Source: Erythroxylum novogranatense
Taxonomy: Eukaryota; Streptophyta; Magnoliopsida; Malpighiales; Erythroxylaceae
Direction of reading: 5' to 3'
DNA length: 64,000 nt
Assembly (NCBI GenBank): GCA_029891385.1
Contig: CM057228.1
Location: 52,353,783 to 52,417,782, forward strand
Shown: one piece after another, positions 1-12,150 of the stretch
Layout of the letters: each line of letters begins with the position of its first letter
Position numbering within the stretch: the stretch's first letter is position 1
The notes under the pieces: model-generated
What the model was told of the DNA's origin: nothing
The model's input: the letters and a program-made list of their open reading frames with translations, nothing else
The model's database searches: none
Made by a program: the position numbers and the translations under genes

Positions 1-1249
1 CTCCCCGGAAGACTCGCCCTCTTGGCAGCATCAGAACTGCCTACCTCTTTCGAAGTCCTCTGACCCACAGTCCCTGTCCTCCTCGGAGCTTGCATCTGGC
101 CTCTCTCTTGTCGTGGAGGCTGAGGACACTCTCTGGCCCTATGTCCCTTCTGTCCACAGTTGAAACACGCTCCTGTCAATCGGTAACACTCTCCACCATG
201 GAAATTACCGCAGTGCTCACACTTAGGGACAGATGACCTGTCCTCATCTCCCCTCCTATTGCCGCCCACCGTGGAAGCTTGGTGAGAAACAGTAGAGGTT
301 CGCATCGGCCTAGGTCGGCTCGCACCACTGCTCCTCTGCTCTAACTGAACTGGGAAGCTCCTAGCACTCCTGTCTGGCATAGGAGTACTAGTGCTACCTC
401 CCCTCCTGAACTGCTCTCTGCCCTTTCTCTTCTTGTTCATAGCACTCTTTATATTCTCTATGTTTTCCACCCTTAGAGCTGCCTCAACTAACTGCTGGAA
501 GTCACCGAAATTCTGTACAATCACCTTCTCCCGGATAGCCAAATGTAGTCCCGACTCAAACTGACCACATCTGGCAGCCTCACTCAGCATCAAGTCTGAA
601 GCATACCGAGATAACTATGTGAACCGGCGCTCATACTCGCTCACCGTCATCTCCCTCTGAGTGAGACTAAGGAACTCCCTCTGCTTCTGCTGAACATATA
701 CCTCTGACAAATACTTCTTCTTAAAAGCAGCTAAGAAGTTCTGCCAAGATAACCCTACCGGCCTCATCTGACTGCCCGACACGGTCTCCCACCAATGCAG
801 AGCATCACCCTGAAGCAAGCTCGCAGCATACACCACTCGCTCATCCTCCTCGCAATCCATCGATCCAAAGACCTGCTCATCCTCCATGACCATGTCTCAG
901 CTTCCTCAGGATCTGCTGTCCCAAAGAAGTCAACTGCTCCATACTTCCTCAGCTTGTCGAACTGCTTTCTCCTCTTAACTGGGGCCGGAGTAGAAGGCTG
1001 TGGCATCTGACCCATAGCCTGAACAAACGCCTGAGTAGAGGCCTGAAACATCCTCGGATCAAACTGGGGCACTTGCCCCGGCAGAATCGGCGATTCCTGA
1101 GTCGGCGACGGAATGGGCTCACTACCTAGCCCTACAGAAGCCTCAGCATTCCCTGGGGCTATGGACTCGTCAGTCCTCTCCTCTTTAGTCGAAGAGCCAG
1201 GTGCAGCAGATCCTTGCATAACTCCTCGTGTTCTTCTACGAGATGGCAT
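1..1249 (-). pseudogene. gag: Ty3/gypsy gag, 5' part, broken (element A)
   Basis: Gag forms the nucleocapsid particle and binds element RNA. On the minus strand the reading frame starts at the ATG ending at 1249 (MPSRRRTRGV), just inside the PBS, which supports this start. A low-complexity Pro/Gln-rich N-terminus is followed by the capsid core, with an LHWWE motif near 790. A zinc knuckle of the form C-x2-C-x4-H-x4-C (CFNCGQKGHRAREC) lies at 126-167. The frame is broken by a shift near 893-900 and by an in-frame TAG at 615-617, so no full protein can be made. The sequence leaves the window before protease and pol. The family (plant gypsy, Tekay/Del-like) is inferred from similarity in layout to the gag of element G. 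Confidence 0.85.
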
Positions 1250-1406
1250 CGTACTCCTACAAATGGAAACACTAAGGATTAGCTATATGGCAATCTACAT
1301 GTATGCATGATATGCATGTCACTTAATACGATCAAGTAATGCAACAAGAAATCATATATCACACAATCCTATTATGCATTCTAAGCCAAGGACACTAAAC
1401 CTAGGC
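1250..1406 (-). other. 5' untranslated leader of element A
   Basis: Short AT-rich interval between the gag start and the primer-binding site. No other feature seen. Confidence 0.6.
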
Positions 1407-1418
1407 GCTCTGATACCA
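1407..1418 (-). promoter_or_regulatory. Primer-binding site, initiator tRNA-Met type (element A)
   Basis: The minus strand reads TGGTATCAGAGC, the standard plant LTR-retrotransposon primer-binding site matching the 3' end of initiator tRNA-Met. It sits four bases from the LTR edge at 1423, fixing orientation as minus. Confidence 0.9.
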
Positions 1419-1422
1419 AACA

Positions 1423-3617
1423 TGTTGGGTCCAGGCCCGTATCCCGATTCCTAAGGCCCCTAAGTGCTTGCCGGTAACATACCAAATCTTGTTGGACCCG
1501 ATCCCAACATCTATACATATACATATACATAGTTCGATCATAATTCACACATCATCATTCTCAGACAATCCAGCACTTACACATGCATCTAACCATGAAT
1601 TAAACTCATGCCATTACAATCTGAAGGAATGTCACAAGTATTCAAAATTATCCAAAATACAAAATAAGTTTCAATCCAAAATACATGGAAATGTTCTATG
1701 ATAATATGCTCGGAGGGCCAACCAAAATACAAACTTATGGCAAAGCTCCTAATTAACTTAAAGTTTTCGATGCCTCGCAAGTTCAAAGATCTAATTGCTC
1801 GCACTGAGGAGGAAAGTAATGGGTTGAGCTACACACTCGATGGCTAATATAATTATAGCCATCGGCAACTAGCACAAATCCCAGCATATGAATGTATATA
1901 TCTTATATCTATAGGCATCAATTCAAGCATTCGTATGTTAGTCAAGCAATTGTTTGCATTCAATATAATCAATTCAATTTATAAACATGTCACAAGCATT
2001 CACAATGAACAATTCACATATGCAATGCACATCACAATGGCTCAAGGGTTCCATAGAAACAAAAGGGAGAAACCGAAGTTTACACCCTGAACAAAATGAG
2101 TCCATTCGGAGCTCATAGGCCACAAGCGGGCAGCCGGGAGAAGGCTCTTATCTACGTGCACGTGACGAACGAAATGGTTCCACTCTCGCCCAAACAAAAG
2201 CACATAATCATGCTCATAATCATTTTATCATATAATATTTTTTCATATCTTGCATTCATTCAAAATGCCATGACCGAAGTCGAGGCATAACATGCTCGGA
2301 ATCGAAATGTCATGCTATCAATTTCCATGGTTCTTTCAAAATATATGAAATCAAAATCATTAAATTCATCACATTTAAACATGCATAACCAATAACATAT
2401 ATGCGTACATAGGCAAGAAGTTGCCTAATCACACAATAACTATAAGTATATTACCCACCTAGAATCGCTCTAGTAGTTGACTCACTGGTGCCTTTCCTCT
2501 TGCGATGAAATCGGGTCAGCTTGGTTTCCTAAAACAACCAAGTTTCCATCCAATCAATATCCACAGAAAATAATCAAAGCTTGAAAAGCCAAAATAAAGC
2601 ATTAAAAGTCTCCATCCGACTCCCATCTAAATTCTCAAACCCTTCGAAACAATTTCCGAACTTCCCTTCTTCATACAACTCGTAGCCCTTGATCTCTAGT
2701 TCACAACGAATCAAAAATCACCTCAATTGGACATCTACACCAAAAGATATGCCAAAAATACTAAAAATTTCATTTTCGGACAAAAGGGAGCTCATGTGGC
2801 CAAGGCCAAGTTTTCATGCGGCGTGCACTATCGTCTTACCATGACGTACCCTCCCGGCATGTCGCAAGGCGTGCATCATACGCACGCGTGCCTGAATTTA
2901 TTGCATTGCGTGCACAAATTCATAAATTGCAAGCGGCATGCTCTTGAGCACGTCGCGTCGTGCGGATCGGGGAAACGTTCCCGAACCTGAAAAAATCCCA
3001 GATTTTCCAACCCCAATCCATTCCAAACTCAAATGCAACACATCTAAGGCATAGATCAATACTTCTACTATAGTTATAACCCATTCTAAGCTTCAAATCC
3101 AACACAAACACATCAACTCAAGGAAATCTCTACATTTATGCCCTAAAACCCTAAAACCTTCGATTCTCACAGATTCAAGCCATCTTAGAGTTTAATCCAA
3201 CTAAAACGAGCTTAAACAAAACGAGACTTACTCAGAAATGATTCGAAACTGTCAGAAATCTCAAAGGTCGAAAATCTCTCTTCTTCTCCTCTTCTTCTCC
3301 ACGGCAGCGCACTCCTCTTCTTTCTCTTCTTTCTTTCTTCTTTTCTTCTTCTTTTCTCTTTCTCTTTCTAATTCCCTACTTAAGGCAAAAGTAATATTAA
3401 GACCATAATACCCCTCCTAATAAGCCTAAATCCATTCCAACGTAAATGAACTTCCCAAAATGCCCTCACATAACTTAGTCCTCTAATTCTCATTTAAACC
3501 ACATTTTAACCGTAATTATCCACTAATGTTCCCAATTAACTCAAACTAAGGCATAAAACCACAATTATCACAATTCATACTGAATAATATCATATAAAAA
3601 AAATTTGGGGTCTAACT
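1423..3617 (-). mobile_element. 5' LTR of gypsy element A
   Basis: The plus-strand left edge is TGTTGGGTCC next to the PBS. The far edge is taken at 3617, where GGGGTCTAAC resembles the usual LTR end GGGGTCCAACA in mutated form. In sense direction the LTR holds a short U3, a splice donor (GA|GTAAGTC) at 3231-3230, a conserved intron block with GGCAGCCGGGAGAAGGCT near 2130-2150, and an acceptor (TTTCCTCCTCAG) at 1804-1806. One copy of the shared LTR module lies at about 2655-2770, followed by a CpG-rich stretch at 2800-2970. The right edge is the weak point: the LTR could end elsewhere. Confidence 0.65.
1804..3231 (-). other. Putative intron inside the LTR of element A
   Basis: Sense strand has donor GTAAGT at 3231-3226 and acceptor ending CAG at 1804-1806 after a pyrimidine tract. 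Position matches introns inferred in the other LTRs. Predicted from sequence only. Confidence 0.35.
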
Positions 3618-6600
3618 TTTTCAAACTTTTCAACTCTTCAAAATGAATCCATCATAATCAAATTCAAAAATTTCATGATTGAAAGCTCACTTTTGCAGTT
3701 CTAAAATTTCTCAAATTTTCACATTTCTTAAACAAATACAAAACACGAAATGCATCACAATATACACAAACCAAAAACACATAACATATCAAAATGGTTT
3801 GGTTTGGTCCAAACGAACGTCTTGCACATTCCGCATAGCGATCACATGCGGTAGTGAGCGAACGTACTACACTTTCCAGCATAGCGGTCCAGTGTAGCCG
3901 TGACTTATGGGAGTCCGAAATCGAAGCTCTAGTGTCACTATCGGGTAGGCAGGAGAAGCCTATTAAAAACGAGACCAGTGCACTAACTCTAGCTTAAAGG
4001 ACCTAACCAAACCCACATATCATATAATCATATTCGAAAATCGAATTGCCCGAAGGCAGATTTTTAAAATCTTGTTTTTCACACCGTTTCATACTTGACA
4101 CATTCACATTCACATGAATTCATATAGAAATTTAAATGCAATCACAAATCTTCAATCAATCACATAACACACAAAATCATATTCAATTCACAACCATTTA
4201 TAAACACAAAATGCAACACTTTTGATAAATCATCAAAATCATTCATAAATAATGGATGTAACAAAAGTATCAATTTCATAATTAATAAAATCCTTCAAGC
4301 ATAAGAAATTTCAGAAATTTTAACAATTTATGCAAAATCATTATAAACAATAAATCTAACTTTTATAATAATTTTCATAAATTCAAAATTTTCTTAATTT
4401 ATCAAGATCATTTAAAACTTGTAACCATTCTTCCAAAATGTTCGAAAACAAATACAATTCAAATACTTCCCTTCTTTATTTGTCGAAAACATAAACAATA
4501 ATTTTGTAATCTCACTTCTTGAATTTTTGAAAATTCATAATTAACTTATAATTCGAAAAATAAACATACTACCCACCTCGAATCGATGCTAGAAGCTTGT
4601 CCCTAGCTTCAATTTGACCCTTGCTTCTTTCTTTCTTCCAATTGAAATTTTCCTAAACCAATTTACCCAAATTTAACATCATAAAAATCATAATTACTCA
4701 AATTAAGCTTAGGAAACACTATTTCCTCATATATTCCAGCTATCTAAGTCATAAACTTCCAAAAACTCCAAATCATAAAAATTAGGCATAAACCCTAATT
4801 CACAATTATCCAAAATTTAACCAATTAAACTAAGCATTCACCAAAATTGAGCTTAAAATTAACAAACCCACACCATAATCAAGGTATTTAAACCAAAACT
4901 TCCTAAAATTTCCAAAGTTAAAAAGTTTCCTCTCACCTCATTTCTTCTCCAATTTTGAATTTGCTTGGCTTGGAAGGAAGCTTTCTTCTTCTTCCATATT
5001 ATTCCCCTTGAATCTACTCAAAAGTCCTCTTGGAAGCTTGGAAAAATCGAAATCCCTAGGCTTCCTCTCTTTTTCTCTTTCCCTTTCTCCACCGAAATGC
5101 TCCTCCCTTCTTTCTCTCTTCTTATTTTGTTCATTCTCTTCAAACTTTCGGGCTTCAACTCTTAAAAATGATAGTCTCTCTTGTTTTAGGATTCCGTGTC
5201 ATTTAATGAATGGCTAATGACCTCCTTGCCCCTCCATGAAAGCCTTGTAACATAAGTTCTTAAGTAGACTTCCAAAATTGCCCTTAAACTTTATCCTCAT
5301 TCATGCTTACTTTAGGACATTTTTCTCACTATCTAATTTAAGGAATTTGCCAAAACTTCCTTCTATAGAAATGTTCCTCATTGTCTTAATTTCATAACGC
5401 CACCAAAATCATCCAATTTGGAGCACTACATCAAAAGTTATGTTCAATATATTTCAGACTTGTCTTATGCTAACACATTTTCCAGCACATTATTTCCATC
5501 CTAAAATTGACATTCTTAAAGACACAAATTGAAACTCGATTTCTTCATAAAAATTGTAACTATATTTCTCTAGCTTAATCCAAAGCAAGAATCACCTCAT
5601 TTGGATTACTAGAGCAAAAGTTATTGCCAAAATACTTTCAGATCTTTACTAATTCCAGACTGAACACTAATCCAAATTTCAAGTCAGAAATTGAAACTCT
5701 TAGGGGCTAAATTGAATTTCAATTTCTCATATTACTTGTATCCCCATGTCTTAATTTTATGTTGCCTCAATAATCACTTACATCGGATCTCCACAGATCC
5801 CGAATTTTATAAAATACTGAACCATGTTCATAATATTTCATAACTCACTTTGATTCAATTAATCATCCTCAATTTAATCTCATAAAATCATAAATTTCCC
5901 CTAAGGATGTAAATAATTGCCTTAAAAATCCAACGCTTCAAAAACCATGTCAATCGGATGTCGGACGGAAAAGATATAAGCAAAAAGTTGCAAAAGGGTC
6001 GGATTTGGAAGGAAGAAGCAAAATGTGAAGCAAGCAGAAACGACATCATAGAACAGAATTTTTTCAAAATTCATAACTATTGATTCTGAACTCCAAATTT
6101 GAAAATTTTGGTATCAAAAGAAAGGTTAAAGGAATCTCTACAATTTCCTTGTAGAACATAAAAACTAATTATGTCGCTAAAGGGGTCAAATTGTTAATAA
6201 AAAATTCTGCCAAATTTGAAATTGACCTACATAATGCCAGAAGTTTGAAAAATCATATCTTTTAACACAAAAGCCTAAAAATGTCACATTTTACCTCATT
6301 GAAAAGATAAAGAGATGATTTAAAACTTTCATGGAGGGATAAAAAATCAATTAAGTCATTTAAAGAGGTAAAAACACTCTCAAAGTTACTGCCTATCTAA
6401 AAACCAATGGAATAGTAAACTTGCCAAATGAACAGTAACTGCTTTCTTTCTAACCTTATAACTTTTTGCTCCTAACTCTAATAATTGCAAATTATACATA
6501 AATGGAAAGATAGAAAAATAATATACATTCTATATGAAGGATGTAAAAACCAAATCAATCTCTAAAGGGGTGAAAAATCCTTCCAAAAGTTCTGCACAAA

Positions 6601-7220
6601 TATGCCAAATGAACAGTAACTAAACTACGTCTAACCCCCATAAGTTTTTACTCCTAACTCCAAATAAGGCACATTATACACCATTAGAAAGCTATAAACA
6701 TGTTCTACAATCTTCAAGAAGACCTCTCAATCTAATTCAAGCTCTGAGAGGGTCAAAAACACAAACAAATTTTCTGCCAAATACTTGTCAACCCAAACCA
6801 AAGCAAAACAAATACATAACTTTGACCCTTCATAACTTTCACTCCAGATATCGAAAAATATCAAACTTTATGGTGACAGAAAGCTCTCAACATAAGCTAT
6901 AAGTTTCATGTAGATCATTTTCTCAAATTTTGCCTAAATTAAAAATTCAACTCTCAATGGCCAAAAAGTCAAACTTTTCATATTTTCACACTTTTTCTCT
7001 TTATTTCTTGATTTTCAACTTAATTTTTAATTTCTCATTCACTTAAACTTGTATAATCCATAAAAATCTATTCAAATCTCAAAGTCATCATAATCAATCA
7101 ATTCCTTTTCTCATAAATTTTCTTGAAACATAAACACATCTATTACCAACTTCATATACAAACTTACTTATTTCATACTTTTTATATTTTTAAAATTCAC
7201 TTAAAGATTAGGGTCCAACA
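3618..7220 (-). mobile_element. Truncated gypsy LTR (LTR2)
   Basis: The right edge is GGGTCCAACA ending at 7220, the terminal motif of the TGTTGG-type LTRs here. The left end is missing, apparently cut by element A. In sense direction it contains five reverse-facing copies of the shared module (about 6920 to 6065), a short spacer rich in GAAGCA, then opposite-facing copies (5990-5915, 5830-5690, 5640-5535, 5460-5350). A donor-like GAG|GTGAGA lies at 4936-4935, and an intron-type block with GGCAGGAGAAGCCT lies at about 3949-3963. No coding sequence. Confidence 0.6.
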
Positions 7221-7744
7221 GATTTTGACAAAGTTGCCTTCTTGATAGTTGTATATATTTTTTTAATCTATCCAAAGGTATATAGTGTGAGAATTTTAGA
7301 CATTGAAGTTGAAATTCATGCCTAAAACTTCTTATGTGTTACTGTTCATAAACTTCTTCTGGGTTACTGTTCATCTTACATCTTCTGTCTCATTTTTTAT
7401 CCTTCAGAAGAAGGAATTTGTCTTTGAGGTCTTCATGAAAGTTGTATCTCTTAAAGTCCTCTTTCAAACTATCCAAATAATACTAAATCCGATATCTGTA
7501 GAGGAAGTTATGACAATTGCAAGCTTTTTCTGTGTTACTGTTCATAAACTTCTTCTGGGTTACTGTTCATCTTACATTTTCTGTCCCATTTTTGATCCTT
7601 TAGAAGATGGAATTTGTCTTTGAGGTCTTAATGAAAGTTGTATATCTTGAAGTCCTATTTCAAACCATCTAAATAATACCTAAATCTGATATCTGTATAG
7701 GAAGTTGTTACAATTGCAAGCTTATTCTGTGTATACCTAAACCA
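7221..7744 (+). repeat. LTR-derived fragment with ~200-bp tandem duplication
   Basis: Non-coding. Two adjacent units, about 7335-7535 and 7536-7736, are near-identical and each holds GTTACTGTTCAT and GAGGTCTT(C/A)ATGAAAGTTG. The text is that of the LTR module facing plus, so this is probably the remnant of an LTR in plus orientation. It abuts the truncated left LTR of element D. Parent element unknown. Confidence 0.55.
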
Positions 7745-7810
7745 ACTTCTATCTTTCACTTAAATCCTGCAAATATACTCTCATTGGCCTAACAGGGTAT
7801 TCTTCTGATC

Positions 7811-9109
7811 CTGAAAAATAATTGCAAATTTTAGTTGAGTTTTGCGAACTCAGTGAGTGACCATCATCGATGGCTCACTCATCACACATCACATAAGACA
7901 TATTTCATAAATCACATTTCATTTCACATTTTTCCAATATCGCACATGTTCATATGATTGCACATGTTCATATTATTCCACATTCAATCACTAAACCAAT
8001 CTCACTTTATTTTCTATATCACATTATTTCCCATATTCATATCATTTCATTAACAACCATATTGAATCACATAAATTTGTTCATTTATTTCACATTCAAT
8101 ATCATTTAATCATTTATGTCAAGCATACTCAGTGTATATGAGACTCACTTTCCAATTGTTACTCTGTTGTGACCGAGTGCGTGAACTGTCTCATATAGGG
8201 CTCATTGATAATTGTCTCATTTAGGACTCATTGATAACTGTCCCATGTAGGGCTCATTGGTCACTGTCCCATGTAGGGCTCATCGATAGTTGTCCTATAT
8301 AGGGCTCATTAGTCGTTGAGCTTGTAGCTCTGATCGGTGGCTACTGTAGTCACAACGGTCATTATCTGATCATGCATTCATATATGTAATGCATATGTCA
8401 CAATGTATCACCCAAAATTATCTATCCCTTTCAATCACTTCTCATATCATCGGACTTTAGTCCGACATTCCACCCTTGAAGTGGAGCATTTCATAGTTTC
8501 GTTCATATCCAAATACACATTTGTCAATCAAATAAGTATAAGGCTTCTTTTTTTTGCCTTTCATCAAATCAAATTATTCACTCAAATGCATATGGAATGC
8601 ACATATCGAAATAATGCAGTATTTCAATCACAATCAATCCCAAATAGTTCACAATCACACAAATAGTTCACAATCATATTTTAATCACAATCCTATTTAT
8701 GCACAATTCAAACACGGAGGGTCCAAATTCACAGACAATTTGCACTTCTATGTCATAATCTCCCATTTTATCGGACCTTCTGTCCGAAATCCATAATCAA
8801 ACGCAATTCACTAACCCACCATTATTCACCACAGTTTTATAAAGACAGAATTTTAAACACATAATGATTAAGGAACCGTCTTGGTCACTCACCTCATATC
8901 CATGCTTAAAACTCGTCCAAAGCATCAATTTCTCCATTACTTCTTTTCTTCATCAGAGTTAAAATTCCCTAAACCATAATCACCCAAATTCAACATCACA
9001 TACTACATAAACACTAAAATTGAGCTTAGGAAACATAACCCTATACCAATCTTAAGCCATATGAACCAAAACCCTTCAAAAATTAACAAATCAAAAATCT
9101 CAATCTTAC
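7811..9109 (-). other. Putative intron in the left LTR of D
   Basis: Sense donor CAAG|GTAAGATT at 9109 and acceptor TTATTTTTCAG|GATC at 7811. The right LTR keeps the same pair (16988 to 15707). A TATA-like box lies about 230 bp upstream of the donor. Confidence 0.4.
8186..8315 (-). repeat. Five-unit 26-bp array inside the D LTR
   Basis: Five consecutive units built on CTGTCCCATGTAGGGCTCAT with a variable tail. The same array is at about 16065-16194 in the other LTR. Confidence 0.8.
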
Positions 9110-9539
9110 CTTGATCTTTCACCAATCAATGAATTTTTTGGCTTGAATGGAAGCTCTCATCATCCTCCACGTTTTTCTCTTTTTGAGCACCATGAAAATC
9201 CCTCTTGAAGGGCTTAGAAAATCAAGACCTAGTTTTGCTTTTCTTCTTCCTCCTTTGTCCACCGAAAGCTCTCACTCTTCTCTCTTCTTCTGTTTCTCTT
9301 CTGTTTTTTCTAAGTCCCATGACAGCTCTCTTTTTCTTCTATTTAAACAAAACCCCACTTGTCTGATTTACCAAAATGCTATTAATGAGTGCATAATGTC
9401 AAATTTGCCCTTACATATAAGTCTTAAAAATTGACACCGTCGCTCCTTAATTGGATCAGGTAAAAGAAGAAATATGATAAAACTTTCTTCTACAGAAATG
9501 TTCCTCTCTGTCTGAGTTTTCTATAGACACCAAAATCGC

Positions 9540-10930
9540 TCAATTCAGTTCAGAAATGAAGAAGTTATGGCCAAAGCACATTTGGACCATAACTAAATCA
9601 AGACTGAACACTACACGTAATTTCACTCCAGAAGTTGAACATCTTAGACGATAAATTGTCGATCAGCTCCTTCAGATAACTTGTAGATCCATATCTCTAG
9701 TTTCATTTGAAACAAGAATCAGATCGATTGCAGCTCTATAGATCAAGATATCTCTCAAATACTAAAGTCTGTTCAGGCCAAAACTAAATCAAGACTGAAC
9801 ACTACACGTCACTTAACTACAGAAGTTGAACATCTTAGAGGCTAAATTGTCGATTGTCTCCTTCCGATAACTTGTAGATCCATGTCTCTAGTTTCATTTG
9901 AAACAAGGATACAATCGATTGGATTTATATAGATCAAGATATCTTAAAAATACTGAAGTCTATTCAGACAAAAACTAAATCAAGACTGAACCCTACACGT
10001 AACTTCACTCCAGAAGTTGAAAATCTTAGAGGCTAAATTGTCGATCGGCTCCTTCAGATAACTTGTAGATCCATGTCTCTAGTTTCATTTGAAACAATAA
10101 TCCAATCTATTGGAGCTCTATAGATCAATATATATCCAAAATACTGAATTCTATTCAGACCAAAACTAAATCATGATTGAACACTACACGTAACTTCACT
10201 CCAGAAGTTGAACATCTTAGAGGCTAAATTGTCAATCAGATCCTCAGATAACTTGTAGATCCATGTCTTTAATTTCATTTGAAACAAGAATCCGATCAAT
10301 TTGAGCTTTATAGATCTGGATATCTCCAAAATACTGAAGTCTATTCATACCAAAACTAAATCACGATTAAACACTACACGTAACTTCACCCAAGAAGTTC
10401 AATATCTTACAGGCTAAATTGTCGATCGGCTCCTTCAGATTACTTGTAGATCCATGTCTCTAGTTTCATTTGAAACAAGAATCTGGTCGATTAGAGCTCT
10501 ATAGATCATGATATCTCTAAAATACTGTTGTCTATTCAGACAAAAACTAAATTACGACAGAACACTACATGTACCTTCACTCCAGAAGTTGAACATCTTA
10601 GAGGCTAAGTTGTCGATCGGCTCCTTCAGATAACGTGTAGATCCATGTCTCTATTTTCATTTGAAACAAGAATCCGATCGATTAGAGCTTTATATATCAA
10701 GATATCTCCAAAATACTTAAGTCTATTCAGACCAAAACTAAATCACGACTGAACACTACACATAACTTCACTCCAGAAGTTGAACATCTTAGAGGCTAAA
10801 TTGTCGATCGACTCCGTCAAATAGCTTGTAGATCCATGTCTCTAGTTTCATTTGGAATAAGAATCAGATCGATTGGAGCTCTATAGCTCATGATATCTCT
10901 AAAATACTGAAGTCTGTTCAGAAAAATATC
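9540..10930. repeat. ~188-bp tandem repeat array, left LTR of D
   Basis: The phrase ACTGAACACTACACGTAACT recurs with a period near 187 bp (about 9605, 9788, 9976, 10166, 10358, 10548, 10735). Each unit contains TTGTAGATCCATGTCTCTAG and GGAGCTCTATAGATCAAGA, the hallmark of the module also found singly in other LTRs. Confidence 0.85.
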
Positions 10931-10984
10931 TAACTCATAACCTTTTAACCGATCATCCCATTTGGATTTGATCTGTCATTTTCA

Positions 10985-11115
10985 ATTCAATGATCGGTCG
11001 GTCGGTCAGCTCTCGCTCGGTCGATCGGCCAGCTCTCGCTCAGTCGGTCAGCCAACTCTCGCTCGGTCGATAGGCTAGCGCTCGCTCAGTCATCTGCCCA
11101 GCAGAGGTCGATCGG
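10985..11115. repeat. Short GC-rich array (TCGGTCGATCGGCCAGCTCTCGC type)
   Basis: Irregular units of CGGTCGGTC, GATCGGCC and AGCTCTCGCTC, rich in CpG and in the palindromes CGATCG and GGCC. It lies between forward and reverse module copies. Counterpart at about 19635-19785 in the right LTR. Confidence 0.75.
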
Positions 11116-12110
11116 CCATCAAAGGTTTCCCAGTCCAACATCCTATCTTCCAACTTTCGTAACTTTTGACTCAGAACTCTAAATCTTACAAAATTGGTAT
11201 CGATGAAAAAATAAAAGAACGCTCCACAACTTTCATGAAGGACTTAAAAATCAGATCGGCCTCTAAAGGGATCAAGCAGTCCACACAAGATGGCTGATCG
11301 ATCAGCCCACCTGAACAGCAACAGAACTTCTAGACCTCATAACTTTCTACGCCCTTGTCCAAAATTTCCATACTTTATATCAATGAAAAGGTAAAAACAT
11401 AATCTACCACTTCATGAAGAACTTAAAGCCAAAATCAGTCTCTATAATGGTCAAAAATTCAATCAAACTTTGTATCCTAATCACCTCTTCCTGAACACTT
11501 CCAAAATCGATCATAGCTCCTAACCCCGATATCAAAAAATTGCATACTTTACGACGTTAGAAAGATGGAAACATCAGCTACAACTTTCACTAAGACCACT
11601 TTGACTAATTCCATCTAGATCAGTACAGTTTTGTCGTTGAAGTTTCTGAACACCATTCCTACACTCAGGATGGTTTAGCAACACATTAACTTCACTTATT
11701 CCCAATACCACATACATCGCAAACTCAATTTAAATCTCCCACATGCCAAACCAACACAAATAATCGATTGCAGAGGATATGCGCATACGCATTCCTCAAT
11801 CACACAAGTCATACAAAATCTCATACAATGTCTATTATTAACACAATCAGACACAAAACACCCATTTCATGTACTACCCTCAAAGTAACATTGCAATTGT
11901 TCCAATTAACATTACCCAAGTAAAACATTAAACACCACTAATTCCTCATTCCAAAAGTGCAAGCATTCATGAATTAAATGCATATATATATGTGTGTGTG
12001 TGTGTGAATATGATGCATGAGCAAGACCAACGCATTTCTTTTGTCTCTCCTTGAGCACATATGTACTGAGATTTCGGTTCTAACCCTTAATATGGAGACA
12101 GGATGTTACA

Positions 12111-12150
12111 TTTCTCCCCCCTTGATAAATTTCGTCCACGAAATTCTTAT
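12111..12150 (-). promoter_or_regulatory. Polypurine tract and upstream hairpin of D
   Basis: Sense strand reads GGGGGGAGAAA immediately before the LTR, preceded by AATTTCGTGGACGAAATTT, which folds into a short hairpin. The same hairpin plus tract occurs in elements B, F and G. Confidence 0.75.

Larger units (their letters stand above)
7745..12110 (-). mobile_element. 3' LTR of element D (left copy, truncated)
   Basis: Homologous to 15641-20845. Its right edge is GGATGTTACA at 12101-12110, next to the polypurine tract. Contents left to right: acceptor at 7811, a 26-bp array (8186-8315), donor at 9109, a TATA-like TTTAAATAG at 9347-9339, about seven or eight units of a ~188-bp tandem repeat (9540-10930), a short GC-rich array (10985-11115), and reverse-facing module copies (11150-11600). 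It is shorter than the right LTR by about four tandem units, the missing 281 bp, and a smaller AT microsatellite. Confidence 0.75.

Noticed and set aside
9540..10930. CRISPR-like regular repeats
   Set aside because: Units are about 188 bp, contiguous and variable throughout, within an LTR of a plant genome. No spacer-repeat structure.
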